DNA of 64,000 bases from Bacteroides gallinarum DSM 18171 = JCM 13658 (GCF_000374365.1 NZ_KB894133.1:1-64000); one strand, 5' to 3'. Shown: positions 27,570-37,294, numbered from the stretch's first letter. The notes: generated from the sequence alone by a model not told the origin. Numbers and translations: made by a program.

Positions 27570-28679
27570 TTATTTTAATACCCAACGATATGTTTTTTCA
27601 TCCTTATAAAATAAATCTGTATTATACAGTTTGTCAACAATATCCCAGAATTCCGTTTCTGTATAACCTAAAAATTCACAGAAATCTCTTACGCATAAGG
27701 GATCAAGAGTATGATCATGTTCTTTAACCAATTTAAAGGCTTCTTCTCGTGTTATCATACCATATCGAACCATACGTGCTGCGTAGTCCGTAGCTGAAGC
27801 ATGACCAAATTTTGGATATTTCATCCATGAGTGTACCAAATATGCGCGACTATCAATCTGATCCATTTGTTCTATATGATGAGTTCTATTCCATTCGTGA
27901 GTTAAATCATGAAAACCATAACGTTTAGCTATCTCATAGTTCTTAAAACTATTCCATTGAATAAAATAACTGATATAAATAGGATCCAAATACTCCATTT
28001 CTTGTAGTGTAGGTGGCTCAAAAAAGTTCAAATCTTTTTCACTAATGCCAGTAGCGTCAACAATTTCTTGTGTATCAATACCACCACCAACACCATTTGT
28101 TATTTGCCCTTTAGCAGAATAAGTTTCTACTTTATCCGTCCCTATCCCTCCGTATTCCCAACTTACATTTTCACCATAAACAAGTAAAGGAATATTAAAC
28201 TTCACGGCCATATGAAGAGGATATGTATAAATATATCTGTCAACAAAATAAGTAGGCTTACCATATTTCTCAAAAGTATAACGCATAACCTTCTTTTGAG
28301 CCTGTATATTAGGTTTCATAGAAATCAAGTCACATCCAAAAGCTGCACAAATATTTTTAATATTGTGTTTCCCCGCCTCTGTCATAGGCATATTATCCTC
28401 GACTGAAACCAACAAAGGATTCATCTTCATAATAACTTTCATCAGATATACTTGGTAATGACTATCTTTCCCACCACTTACCGCTATCATACAATCATAA
28501 CCATTCGGACCATTCATACCACGATACTTATTACAAAGTAACTCAAATTCTTTCCAACGCTCCTCCCAGTTTACCAATTTTCTATGTTCATAACTTTGAC
28601 AAGCAGAACAAACACCATTTTCATTAAATGTGATACCCGGTCTTGTATCAGGCATCACACATTTAGTACAATATTTCAT
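27570..28679 (-). CDS. N-acetyl sugar amidotransferase (PtmG/WbpG-like)
   Basis: This 369-residue enzyme of the PP-loop ATPase group has an N-terminal zinc-binding pair (Cys4/Cys7 and Cys24/Cys27) and the ATP-binding SGGKDS (68-73). The WbpG/PseA/PtmG family turns an N-acetyl group of a bacterial sugar into an acetamidino group. Its place inside a legionaminic acid cassette matches ptmG of Campylobacter, pointing to an acetamidino derivative. A partner glutaminase (HisH-like) is not in the window, so ammonia must come from elsewhere. Confidence 0.85.
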   Translation of the reverse strand: MKYCTKCVMPDTRPGITFNENGVCSACQSYEHRKLVNWEERWKEFELLCNKYRGMNGPNGYDCMIAVSGGKDSHYQVYLMKVIMKMNPLLVSVEDNMPMTEAGKHNIKNICAAFGCDLISMKPNIQAQKKVMRYTFEKYGKPTYFVDRYIYTYPLHMAVKFNIPLLVYGENVSWEYGGIGTDKVETYSAKGQITNGVGGGIDTQEIVDATGISEKDLNFFEPPTLQEMEYLDPIYISYFIQWNSFKNYEIAKRYGFHDLTHEWNRTHHIEQMDQIDSRAYLVHSWMKYPKFGHASATDYAARMVRYGMITREEAFKLVKEHDHTLDPLCVRDFCEFLGYTETEFWDIVDKLYNTDLFYKDEKTYRWVLK

Positions 28680-28712
28680 ATTTCTTACTGTTAAAACAAT
28701 TTATATTTTGAT

Positions 28713-29765
28713 TTAAAAACCCTTTATATGTTTTACTATCTCTTTAGCACGTGCCAACTCATCGTGTTGACCAATATCAATCCACAAACCAGATATGGGA
28801 TAACGAATAACTTTATGCCGAGTAGCTATTAACTTATCCATAAAATCTGTAGCGTTAAAAAGAATATTTTCAGGAATAAGGCTGAGACATTCTTTTTTTA
28901 TCAAGTAAATCCCAGCATTAGCATAATAACTGTAAGTAGGTTTCTCCAATACCCCTTTTATATCGCGACCTTCAAGGTTAAAAACCCCATAAGGTACTTT
29001 AACTACATAAGGAACAGAAGCAACGCTCATATCAGCATCATGCTGGCAAAAGTGAAGATAAAAGTCTTCATAATCAATATTTGTAAAAAGATCGGAATTC
29101 ATTACCAACACAGAATCATTATAGAAAACTTGTACAAACTTGATACTACCAATGGTTCCAAGATATTTAGGCTCACGTACCGTAGCAATCTTCACTCCTT
29201 CCCGTTCTTCCTGAAAATGCTGTTCAATCTGTTCTCCTAAATAATTGATTGTAACCGAAATATGATTTATTCCATAAGTAAGTAAACGATCAACATTATA
29301 ATCAATGATACATTTGTCCCCCACTTTAATAAGTGGTTTAGGGATTTTCTCAGTCAAAGGACGAAGCCGTTCTCCTTTTCCACCAGCCATAAGTACAGCA
29401 TCAATAGGAAGTTTAGTACGATATTTCTCTAAATTGATAATCTCGCATACACGGTCCTCAGCATCAAGAATAGGCACTAATCGCATCCTCATTTCACGTT
29501 GACGATGCAAATTGGCGACATCATCATTCTCTCCCTTACGAAGAAAATTGAAATTACGATGCATCCCTTTAAATATTTTATCATCGACATTCAGCCCTTT
29601 TATCAAAGCTCTACGTATATCACCATCCGTGATAGTACCACACATACGATTTTGTTCATCCACAGCAAAGAGTACTAAAGGGGCATTTTTTATATCATTA
29701 ATACGTTTGAGTGCATCAAGAAGTGTTTGCTGTTGGGAGATTATATGTACATTATTACTATCCAT
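28713..29765 (-). CDS. CBS-domain sugar-1-phosphate nucleotidyltransferase (PtmE-like)
   Basis: This 350-residue two-part protein has a pair of CBS motifs (about 1-115; LFAVDEQNRMCGTITDGDIR) and a nucleotidyltransferase domain with GGKGERLRPLT (128-138) and SDLFTNIDYEDF. PtmE of Campylobacter has this architecture and makes GDP-glucosamine from glucosamine-1-phosphate for legionaminic acid. The nucleotide used here cannot be read directly. It lies 6 bases after the SDR stop. Confidence 0.8.
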   Translation of the reverse strand: MDSNNVHIISQQQTLLDALKRINDIKNAPLVLFAVDEQNRMCGTITDGDIRRALIKGLNVDDKIFKGMHRNFNFLRKGENDDVANLHRQREMRMRLVPILDAEDRVCEIINLEKYRTKLPIDAVLMAGGKGERLRPLTEKIPKPLIKVGDKCIIDYNVDRLLTYGINHISVTINYLGEQIEQHFQEEREGVKIATVREPKYLGTIGSIKFVQVFYNDSVLVMNSDLFTNIDYEDFYLHFCQHDADMSVASVPYVVKVPYGVFNLEGRDIKGVLEKPTYSYYANAGIYLIKKECLSLIPENILFNATDFMDKLIATRHKVIRYPISGLWIDIGQHDELARAKEIVKHIKGF

Positions 29766-29771
29766 TACTAT

Positions 29772-30509
29772 TCAAATTGCTGTCCAACCACCGTCGACCA
29801 TTAAATTATGCCCCGTAATAAATGAAGACTCATCAGATAGCAGAAAAGATACTGCCGGAGCTATTTCTTCAGGACGCCCCATTCTTTTTAAAGGTGATTT
29901 TTCACAATAGCGTTCTATAAAAGAAGGATGCTGTTTATCTATGATACCACCCGGCGATACAACATTCACGCGCACTCCATACCTCCCATAATATGATGCC
30001 AAATAACGGGAAAAGTTAATAATTCCTCCTTTTATGGCTGTATAAGCCGCAGGAGAAGTACCGCCATATCCTTCATAAATAGTAAAGTCATTACCAACGA
30101 CTCCATAGATAGAACCCAAATTAACAACGGAACCAAAGCCTTGTTCCTTCATGATTTCAAGAACTTTTTGGCAGATAAAGAAACAAGTATTAAGTTGCAT
30201 ATCTACATTTTTTTGCCATGATTCCAAAGGAACATTCTCAAAAAAAACTCCCCAATCTTTTGTTCGTGGATAACCACTATTGGCAACACCATCTATTCTG
30301 CCATATTTTTCTTTTACAGCATAAATCATTGTCTCAATTTCAGGAAAGACGGTCATATCCAGTTTATATTCTCCTTTATCCCAATCGGTTTCAGTGGAAA
30401 TGTCCGCATTAATGCAGATACCACCTTTTTTTCGTACATCTTTGACAATTTCACGACCAATCAAACCACAACCACCAATAACGATAACAACTTTATTTTC
30501 CAATATCAT
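29772..30509 (-). CDS. SDR-family oxidoreductase (PtmA-like)
   Basis: This 245-residue classical short-chain dehydrogenase has the cofactor loop [10 protein letters not shown] and the catalytic Tyr-Lys pair in [20 protein letters not shown], and ends with [18 protein letters not shown]. In Campylobacter ptmA sits in the legionaminic acid locus and is thought to help supply glucosamine-phosphate. The ATG at 30509 overlaps the upstream stop as ATGA and is preferred over the ATG at 30521. Confidence 0.8.
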   Translation of the reverse strand: MILENKVVIVIGGCGLIGREIVKDVRKKGGICINADISTETDWDKGEYKLDMTVFPEIETMIYAVKEKYGRIDGVANSGYPRTKDWGVFFENVPLESWQKNVDMQLNTCFFICQKVLEIMKEQGFGSVVNLGSIYGVVGNDFTIYEGYGGTSPAAYTAIKGGIINFSRYLASYYGRYGVRVNVVSPGGIIDKQHPSFIERYCEKSPLKRMGRPEEIAPAVSFLLSDESSFITGHNLMVDGGWTAI

Positions 30510-31417
30510 GATTCCAAACAAATTTTTAAGACATTATATGCATCTTCGGCAGTGTTAAAGCCAAAATCACCCGACCTTAACATTTTTAAAAAGTCATACA
30601 TTTGATCATTGTATGTATCTGAAATACGTTGACTATACTCATCAATAACTTGTCCTTGTCCATCAGTTATCGTTCCATGCAATAAATCTGCTGTAAAAGT
30701 ATTTTCTGAAGTTACAATCTCGCAAGTCCGTTTGCTATCTCTACGATAATAATTAAGTGTAATATTTACATTGAAATTTCTATATTCCAACAAATAGTTG
30801 GCATAATCATAAGCATGGATACCCAAGGATGATTTATGCGTAAACACTTTATGAACTTTGTTCGGCTTACCAAAAAACCAATAGATATAATCAAGTTCGT
30901 GAATCAAATCAATGTGTACACCTCCCCCCATTTCAGGTATGGCACTATAACAAGTGCGATAATCTATGCCAGGACGCCAGTCCGGCAAATAAGAACCACA
31001 ATAAACGTTGACTTCATTAACAATACTATTTTCTATCCGTTTATGAAGTGAACGCAATACTTCCAGAAACCGCAAATTGCAGGCAACATAAGTTGGTATT
31101 TGTTTTTTGCATAACTTTTCTACCAGATGTCTACCTTCCAAACTATCAAACAATGGCTTTTCAATAAATAACGGAATATTGAGTGCCTGAAGTTTTTCAA
31201 TCGTAGAACGGTGCATAGAAGTCGGATTGGAGATAATCACGAAATCATAAGATAGTTTCAATGCCTCATCCCACTGATAAAAATCGGTAACATCTTCATA
31301 AGGAAATGATTTTATATCAGAACGTAGAGCATAAATTTCCACATCAGGTACATATCGGCGCAAAGCTGCAATATGTTTCCGACCAATAGAGCCTAAACCT
31401 ATTATCAGTACTTTCAT
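30506..31417 (-). CDS. Gfo/Idh/MocA oxidoreductase (PtmF-like)
   Basis: This 303-residue NAD(P)-dependent oxidoreductase has an N-terminal Rossmann motif ([18 protein letters not shown]) and the Gfo/Idh signature EKPLFDS around residue 95, then [20 protein letters not shown] with the catalytic His region. It matches the place of ptmF in Campylobacter legionaminic acid loci. It overlaps neuA/legF by four bases (ATGA) and the SDR likewise, so all three are translationally coupled. Confidence 0.8.
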   Translation of the reverse strand: MKVLIIGLGSIGRKHIAALRRYVPDVEIYALRSDIKSFPYEDVTDFYQWDEALKLSYDFVIISNPTSMHRSTIEKLQALNIPLFIEKPLFDSLEGRHLVEKLCKKQIPTYVACNLRFLEVLRSLHKRIENSIVNEVNVYCGSYLPDWRPGIDYRTCYSAIPEMGGGVHIDLIHELDYIYWFFGKPNKVHKVFTHKSSLGIHAYDYANYLLEYRNFNVNITLNYYRRDSKRTCEIVTSENTFTADLLHGTITDGQGQVIDEYSQRISDTYNDQMYDFLKMLRSGDFGFNTAEDAYNVLKICLES

Positions 31418-32136
31418 AACATGAAATCCAGTTTTCTGTTACTCAAGAGATAAGTCATTATTTCAAAATCAATCGGATGATCCATGTCAAAACATGTATG
31501 AGGCATTACATATATCAAGGATTTATCCGTTATAGCTCCTCTGTAACCTTCATCAAAGAAACGACGTCTATAGAAATAGAACGAAGCATTTAAATCATAA
31601 CATTTGGGAGCGGACTGGCGTGTAAAGACATTGTTTTTTGGTTTTACTACCTGTGCATAATATCCATTTGGCTTTTGCTCCACCATATTAAAATAGGGAC
31701 TTCGTCCAGCCTCACTGACAGAAAACAAATTGATTGCATGTTCATCTTTCCGGATAAGTTCAAAAGCATCTGTCAGATCCTGCAATGTCCGTAATGGAGA
31801 GGTTACATCCAAATCAAGCACATAATCATAAGTACAGTTGTTTTTCTTTTCGGAATGCAATACAATATCCTTTATTGCATCGATTTTTCCGACCGTATCG
31901 TTAGCCAAATAATCGGGACGTTTATAATCAGAATAGAGACCACATGACTGGGATACTTGCATAATTTCATCTGAATCGGTCGAAAGCGCAATCTCTACAT
32001 TTTTAAAATGCTCTTTAAACTTATGTGCCACCTTAATAGTGTAACCAATCAACGGAATTCCATTGATCAATTTAATGTTTTTACCTGGAATCCCCTTGGA
32101 ACCGCCACGTGCACAGATAGTAACTAAAATATTCAT
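31414..32136 (-). CDS. legF: CMP-nonulosonate cytidylyltransferase (LegF/NeuA-like)
   Basis: This 240-residue enzyme activates a nonulosonic acid to its CMP form. The N-terminal ICARGGSKGIPGKNIKLING is the CTP-binding signature of CMP-sialate synthases, and LDVTSPLRTLQDLTDAFELI follows. The remaining cassette argues for legionaminic rather than neuraminic acid as substrate. It starts 2 bases after the legG stop. Confidence 0.88.
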   Translation of the reverse strand: MNILVTICARGGSKGIPGKNIKLINGIPLIGYTIKVAHKFKEHFKNVEIALSTDSDEIMQVSQSCGLYSDYKRPDYLANDTVGKIDAIKDIVLHSEKKNNCTYDYVLDLDVTSPLRTLQDLTDAFELIRKDEHAINLFSVSEAGRSPYFNMVEQKPNGYYAQVVKPKNNVFTRQSAPKCYDLNASFYFYRRRFFDEGYRGAITDKSLIYVMPHTCFDMDHPIDFEIMTYLLSNRKLDFML

Positions 32137-32138
32137 TA

Positions 32139-33296
32139 CTATTCAATATTATAAAATGATTTTTGAATCAAACTACTTAATGGATAATTTTTTATTACAT
32201 TCAATATGTTTTTTATAGTATTTTCTTTGTCATACGGATTCTTACAATTTCTTGCTACTATTTTCTGTTCTTCAGACAATACTTTCCTCAAACCTTCAAC
32301 AATATCTTTCTGAGCGGTTCCGCAATGGATTATGCTTTCTGCAGTAATTCGTCCTTTCTGTCTGTTACCAATATCCAGTGTCGGAATTCCAAAACTAGGA
32401 ACTTCGATTATACCACTTGAAGAGTTTCCAATAACAGCGTCCACGTATTTCAAAGCAGAAAGATAACGCTTCAAACCCAATGACGGAATGGATATACATC
32501 TATCCGAATGTTGGGATACATATTCATGAACCATTTGAATAATGATACGACCGTCTGTATCACTGTTCGGAAGAGTAAATATGACTTTATAATTAGAATA
32601 TTCATCTAGTGCATCTAATAAATTTTGACATTGGGATGCTGCGGTATGGTTTTCAAGAGTAACCGGATGATAAGTCACTATAAGGACCTTGTTACCCAAA
32701 GTGAAATGCAAACTTTCTTCCAGCTCGCGTTTGGAAAGGAGCGGTACACGTTTTATATTTTCAACTCCTATAGCACCTACATAAAACACACGTTCCGGCT
32801 GTTCACCTAACTGAATGACCCGTTGGCGATAAGCCTCTGTACTGGTAAAATGCAAGTGACTCATTTTGGTAATAGCATGCCGGATACAGTCATCATATGC
32901 ACCCTCAGTTATCTCACCACCATGCAAATGGACCACCGGAATTTTGAAAAACAAAGCAGCTGTAACAGCTGCTAGTATTTCATAACGGTCACCTAACACA
33001 ACAATCAAATCCGGTTGCAAATCTTCGTATGCATCTGCAAAGCCAATAGTAGCAAGTCCTGCTGATTTGGTCGTAGCATTCGACGTATCACCAGACAATA
33101 ACATCTGCAGCTTTTTGTCTATCCGAAAGCCATCCCGTTCTATTTCTTTATAAGTCAGTCCGAATTCGGGTGAAAGATGCATGTTGGTGGCTATTATCTG
33201 CAGCTGTAAGCTTGCATTTTCTTGAATGGCTTTCATCAGTCCACTCAACAGACCATACTCAGCCCGGCTACCCGTTACCACACAAATTTTTCTCAT
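32139..33296 (-). CDS. legG: Hydrolysing NDP-sugar 2-epimerase (LegG/NeuC-like)
   Basis: This 385-residue GT-B-fold epimerase of the NeuC family starts KICVVTGSRAEYGLLSGLMK and contains VVLGDRYEILAAVTAALF, HLHGGEITEGAYDDCIRHAI and the C-terminal VIGNSSSGIIEVPSFGIPTL. It would cleave the NDP group and invert C-2 to give 2,4-diacetamido-2,4,6-trideoxymannose. Pseudaminic acid pathways use PseG instead, so this supports legionaminic stereochemistry. Four-base overlap with legI. Confidence 0.88.
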   Translation of the reverse strand: MRKICVVTGSRAEYGLLSGLMKAIQENASLQLQIIATNMHLSPEFGLTYKEIERDGFRIDKKLQMLLSGDTSNATTKSAGLATIGFADAYEDLQPDLIVVLGDRYEILAAVTAALFFKIPVVHLHGGEITEGAYDDCIRHAITKMSHLHFTSTEAYRQRVIQLGEQPERVFYVGAIGVENIKRVPLLSKRELEESLHFTLGNKVLIVTYHPVTLENHTAASQCQNLLDALDEYSNYKVIFTLPNSDTDGRIIIQMVHEYVSQHSDRCISIPSLGLKRYLSALKYVDAVIGNSSSGIIEVPSFGIPTLDIGNRQKGRITAESIIHCGTAQKDIVEGLRKVLSEEQKIVARNCKNPYDKENTIKNILNVIKNYPLSSLIQKSFYNIE

Positions 33297-34303
33297 AACT
33301 CAATCATCTCCTCTTCTTGATAATCACGGTTGGCATATGTACCTACAACTTCTTCCCAACGCATAGGTGAAACACCGTTTCCTGGACGTTTCACCGTCAA
33401 ATTCTTTTCAGTCAGCAACTCCCCTTTTCGAATATGACAAGCTGCCACAATACTTTTACGGGCAATCTCAATGTTCTTTTGTTCAGAAGTAGAAACGACC
33501 TTATGTCCGTCTCCCAAAGCTTGTTCAACGTTACGAATGGCTCTCACCATAGCATATAACTCCTGAGGCTCGAGAGAAGCTTTATGATCCGGCCCTTCCA
33601 TATTCCTATCAAGTGTAAAATGCTTTTCTATCACGGTAGCACCAAGTGCTACTGCTGCAATAGGTACTTCGATTCCCTCTGTATGGTCAGAATATCCAAT
33701 ATTGACTCCAAATTCTCTCTCTATTTCAAGCATAGCCCTCAAATTGACATCCTTCATGGGAGTAGGGTATTCTGTATTGCAATGGAGGACTGTGATTTGT
33801 TCTTTCTTCACTCCATTATCAAACAAGACGTGAAGAGCTGCTGCTATATCTGATAACTCACACATGCCAGTCGATAAAATAACATGCTCTTTATACTGAG
33901 CTATTTTTTTTAAATAGGGATAATTGGTTATTTCACCTGAAGGAACTTTCCATAGTCCCAAATTCAAGGAATGAAGATAATCGATACTATCCATATCAAA
34001 AGCTGTAGAGAAAAAACGGATGTTTTTCTTACGACAGTAAGCTATCAGTTCTTCGTGCTGGTCAGTACCTAGTTCTAGATGTTTCAGCATAGCATACTGG
34101 CTGTCACCGACCTTACCGATGTTGCGTTGTTGGTATTCAGCTTGTTTTGCCAATCGAGAAACCAGCTTCTCAGCTTTGAATGTCTGAAATTTGATTATGT
34201 CAACACCTGCTGCTGCAGCTTCATCAATCAGTTTTTTAGCCAATTCAAGTGAGCCATTATGATTGACCCCTGCTTCTGCTATGATTAATACGCCTGTTTT
34301 CAT
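33293..34303 (-). CDS. legI: Nonulosonic acid synthase (LegI/NeuB-like)
   Basis: This 336-residue TIM-barrel enzyme condenses a 6-carbon sugar with phosphoenolpyruvate. It shows IIAEAGVNHNGSLELAKKLI at the start, FKAEKLV and KVPSGEITNYPYLKKIA, and EKHFTLDRNMEGPDHKASLE. A SAF/antifreeze-like domain follows (about 275-336, ARKSIVAACHIRKGELLTEK). It lies between legH and legG and is co-translated with legG. Confidence 0.9.
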   Translation of the reverse strand: MKTGVLIIAEAGVNHNGSLELAKKLIDEAAAAGVDIIKFQTFKAEKLVSRLAKQAEYQQRNIGKVGDSQYAMLKHLELGTDQHEELIAYCRKKNIRFFSTAFDMDSIDYLHSLNLGLWKVPSGEITNYPYLKKIAQYKEHVILSTGMCELSDIAAALHVLFDNGVKKEQITVLHCNTEYPTPMKDVNLRAMLEIEREFGVNIGYSDHTEGIEVPIAAVALGATVIEKHFTLDRNMEGPDHKASLEPQELYAMVRAIRNVEQALGDGHKVVSTSEQKNIEIARKSIVAACHIRKGELLTEKNLTVKRPGNGVSPMRWEEVVGTYANRDYQEEEMIEL

Positions 34304-34314
34304 TTCTTAATCTT

Positions 34315-34932
34315 CTATATAACCGGATTTCCTGAGTACACTCCCGGTTTGATAACGCTTTTTCGTACCAAGCTTCCCGCTCCCACTACAACATCATCAC
34401 ATAAACTGACCCCATTGGTCAATACTGATTGACTGCCGATAAAACAACTGTTACCTATCTTGCAGTCACCATTCACCATCGCTCCCGTAGAAATATGACA
34501 TTGATTGCCCACATAGACTCCATGCTCAATATTGCAAAAGGTATTGATAATCACATTTTCTCCAACTATTGCACCCGCATTGACAAAAGCGTGATGCATA
34601 ACAACCGTTCCCGCTCCCAGGCAGGCATGACAGGATACATAAGCTGTAGCGGCAATCAAAGTCGCCAATGTGCCTCCTGCTTCACATACCCGATTGAATA
34701 ATTTGATACGCAAAGAAGGATTCTTAATGAACCCGACTGTTATTACAAATTCACAGGTCTGCAAATAATCGGTTATTTGATCATCAGTCCCTATTATAGG
34801 ATAACCAAGTACCTTTTCTCCTACCGCTTCAGGCATGTCAAGTATACCACAAATTGCACGCCCTGCACTTTCTGCCACTTCAATGACTGACTGACAATGA
34901 CCGCCACCGCCAATAAGAATTAACGGTTTCAT
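34315..34932 (-). CDS. legH: Sugar O/N-acetyltransferase (LegH/PglD-like)
   Basis: This 205-residue protein has an N-terminal Rossmann-like part (PLILIGGGGHCQSVIEVAES) and a left-handed beta-helix of hexapeptide repeats (about 95-195) with the catalytic His in TVVMHHAFVNAGAIVGENVI. PglD/LegH/NeuD-type enzymes acetylate the C-4 amine of the amino-sugar made by LegC. It overlaps legC by four bases. Confidence 0.85.
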   Translation of the reverse strand: MKPLILIGGGGHCQSVIEVAESAGRAICGILDMPEAVGEKVLGYPIIGTDDQITDYLQTCEFVITVGFIKNPSLRIKLFNRVCEAGGTLATLIAATAYVSCHACLGAGTVVMHHAFVNAGAIVGENVIINTFCNIEHGVYVGNQCHISTGAMVNGDCKIGNSCFIGSQSVLTNGVSLCDDVVVGAGSLVRKSVIKPGVYSGNPVI

Positions 34933-36077
34933 ACTTTCAGCCTTACACTACTCGGTATATTTACAATTCTGTCAGCCAGCCACTCCGTATTCTTCAGCCC
35001 ATCCGTTTCGCAATGCTTGAACATCTCCAAGCGGCTCATCAGTTCCCATACCGGACGAGTCATAACACCATGGTCATTAGTATATTCCAGAAAATCCTGC
35101 TGTGCAACCTTGTCTTTCAACATCACCACATTCAGCCAATAGTTAGAACGGCAGTTCTCTGGTTCGGTAAAGAATGTAATGTTCGAGATATTTTTGAAAA
35201 AATCTGCATAGATTTGGGCTGTTTCCCGCTTGTTTTCTATATAACAGTCAAGGTTCTCTAACTGAGCACATCCTAATGCCGCATTGATATTCGGCATGCG
35301 ATAGTTATAGCCTATATGATCATGCACGAAAGCCCAACGATGAGAAACTTTAGCCTGTGTTGTCAAGTGTTTGGCCAGTTTGCCTAATTCCTCATCTTGA
35401 ACCAACAGCATACCGCCACCACCGGTCGTAATGGTTTTATTGCCATTGAAACTGATGACACCAACCGTACCAAAGGTTCCGGTATGTTTTCCTTTGTACA
35501 GACTTCCGATACTTTCAGCAGCATCTTCTACCAGTTCAAGATGCCACTCATTACAAATCTGAACCAATTCATCCATTTTTACTGGATGTCCGAAAGTATG
35601 CATAGGCACACAAGCCTTTACACGACGCCCAGTATTTTTATTATAGCACACTCCTTTTTTTAATTCCGCATTTTTCTCCAACCAGTTTTTTACAGCCTTC
35701 GGTGACAGCCCCAACGTTTCCATATCCACATCAATAAATACCAAATGAGCACCGATATAACTAATTGCATTACATGTGGCAATAAAAGTCAGTGCCTGTG
35801 TCAGTACTTCGTCATCACGTTCAACTCCAACTAATAACATGGCCATGTGAAGTGCATTAGTACCACTTACACAAACAACAGCTTTACGGGCACCGGTATA
35901 AGTTGCAATCTCTTCCTCAAAGCGGTCAACAAACTTGCCAACACTAGAAACGAAAGTAGTGTCAATACATTCATTCAGATATTTCTTTTCATTTCCGATG
36001 AAAAGCGGGGCATGCAAAGGTACTGTTTCTGATGTCCCGAACAGTTGGTGGACAAAATCGGTTACTTGACTATACAT
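34929..36077 (-). CDS. legC: LegC-family PLP aminotransferase
   Basis: This 382-residue DegT/DnrJ-type aminotransferase installs the C-4 amine on an NDP-4-keto-6-deoxy-amino sugar. PLP-binding lysine is Lys214 in SFNGNKTITTGGGG, and EDAAES (184-189) is conserved. The N-terminal VPLHAPLFIGNEKKYLNECI, TTFVSSVGKFVDRFE and the insert GVCYNKNTGRRVKACVPMHT mark the LegC/NHT subgroup. It lies 8 bases after the dehydratase gene. Confidence 0.9.
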   Translation of the reverse strand: MYSQVTDFVHQLFGTSETVPLHAPLFIGNEKKYLNECIDTTFVSSVGKFVDRFEEEIATYTGARKAVVCVSGTNALHMAMLLVGVERDDEVLTQALTFIATCNAISYIGAHLVFIDVDMETLGLSPKAVKNWLEKNAELKKGVCYNKNTGRRVKACVPMHTFGHPVKMDELVQICNEWHLELVEDAAESIGSLYKGKHTGTFGTVGVISFNGNKTITTGGGGMLLVQDEELGKLAKHLTTQAKVSHRWAFVHDHIGYNYRMPNINAALGCAQLENLDCYIENKRETAQIYADFFKNISNITFFTEPENCRSNYWLNVVMLKDKVAQQDFLEYTNDHGVMTRPVWELMSRLEMFKHCETDGLKNTEWLADRIVNIPSSVRLKV

Positions 36078-36085
36078 GATAATGA

Positions 36086-37294
36086 TTACATTTTTTGATC
36101 TAAATTTTTACCTTTCTCTTCGTGTTCAAAATTGGGGATAAACCGCCTGATAGCGCAAATGACTTCTTCTTTAGTAAACGATGGCTTATTGAAAATTTCC
36201 TCCATCTCAATGAAGAAATGCTCAATTTCTTCCATCGGGCGTTTTTTCACTTCTTCAATCACGCCCAAACTTTTGAAACGGTTCATATCCAGCTTTTCAC
36301 CGGATACATAAAATTCCTCGTATGCCTTTTCGCCCGTAGTATCACTTCTAAAGTAAACAACCGGGTATTCTTTACTTTCAAACGGCATTTCCTGTGCAAA
36401 TTTCTTAGCGTCTTCATCTGTAGAAAATTGTTTTTTATCACAACCAAGCATCTTTACATACTCATCACAAATGGCTGAAAATGTCAACATTTGTTTCTCT
36501 CCAAGTTTTGGAAAAAAGATTTCCCCACTCTTGCCCAAAATGCAAGCCAACATACAAATTTGTCCGCTTTCTTCGGGTGACACAAAATAGCGTTTCACAT
36601 CATCTGGAGCAGCCAAAGGCTGTTTACGCATGACACGATGAATCCAACCATCAGGTAAAGAGCCGTTTGAAAAAGCCACATTAGCAAAACGGGCTGTTGT
36701 AACTTTAAACTTGGAAGTATATGCCATAATCATGTCTTCCATGATACGTTTGCTGGCCCCCATAATGTTAACTGGATTGGCTGCTTTATCGGTAGATACG
36801 CAAAAAAAATGTTTGGGGGGATAAACGGTCAGTAAATCAAGTAAGCGCTTTGCCTTGATATCATTGTTTTCAATTAAAGCTTGAATAGAATATTTGTCCT
36901 TCTCGCTGCGGACATGTTTGTGTGCTGAGAAATTGGCAAAGATATCAAATCCCTTTTCTTCCCTAAAAATGCGTTCAAAAATTGGATCGGCAAAATTCAA
37001 TGTGTAAGTACGGTATTCATCGGGAACGTACACCCCATACGTAGAACGGAGATCACGAGTAAGCTCTGCCAAGCCATTTTCATTTAGGTCAATGACAATC
37101 AACTTGGAAGGTCTGAACTGTAATATTGCTTTAATAAAGGAAGAACCTATTGAACCAGCACCTCCCACCACACAGACGCTTTTGTTCTCAATCTCTTTTT
37201 GCAAAGTTTTTTTATTTACTTCAATATCTTCGGCAAACATACTTCTCTGTCTGTTTATTACATGATCTGCAATAAACTGTTCCAAATTTATCAT
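36086..37294 (-). CDS. NDP-GlcNAc 4,6-dehydratase (CapD/FlaA1 type)
   Basis: This 402-residue soluble dehydratase has the NAD loop GGAGSIGS (44-51), SAHKHVRSEKD and the CapD/FlaA1/PglF-type active site STDKAANPVNIMGASKR with Met178-x3-Lys182 in place of the usual Tyr-x3-Lys. In this cassette it takes the LegB step, making the 4-keto-6-deoxy sugar for LegC. Both retaining (PglF) and C5-inverting (PseB) enzymes share this active site, so stereochemistry is not settled by sequence. The C-terminal 70 residues (KKRPMEEIEHFFIEMEEI) are extra compared with PseB. Confidence 0.85.
   Translation of the reverse strand: MINLEQFIADHVINRQRSMFAEDIEVNKKTLQKEIENKSVCVVGGAGSIGSSFIKAILQFRPSKLIVIDLNENGLAELTRDLRSTYGVYVPDEYRTYTLNFADPIFERIFREEKGFDIFANFSAHKHVRSEKDKYSIQALIENNDIKAKRLLDLLTVYPPKHFFCVSTDKAANPVNIMGASKRIMEDMIMAYTSKFKVTTARFANVAFSNGSLPDGWIHRVMRKQPLAAPDDVKRYFVSPEESGQICMLACILGKSGEIFFPKLGEKQMLTFSAICDEYVKMLGCDKKQFSTDEDAKKFAQEMPFESKEYPVVYFRSDTTGEKAYEEFYVSGEKLDMNRFKSLGVIEEVKKRPMEEIEHFFIEMEEIFNKPSFTKEEVICAIRRFIPNFEHEEKGKNLDQKM

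Noticed and set aside
31414..34303. Interpretation of NeuA/NeuB/NeuC homologs as N-acetylneuraminic acid synthesis
   Set aside because: The adjoining dehydratase, LegC aminotransferase, LegH-like acetyltransferase and PtmA/E/F/G-like genes are not needed for Neu5Ac and match a 5,7-diamino nonulosonic acid.
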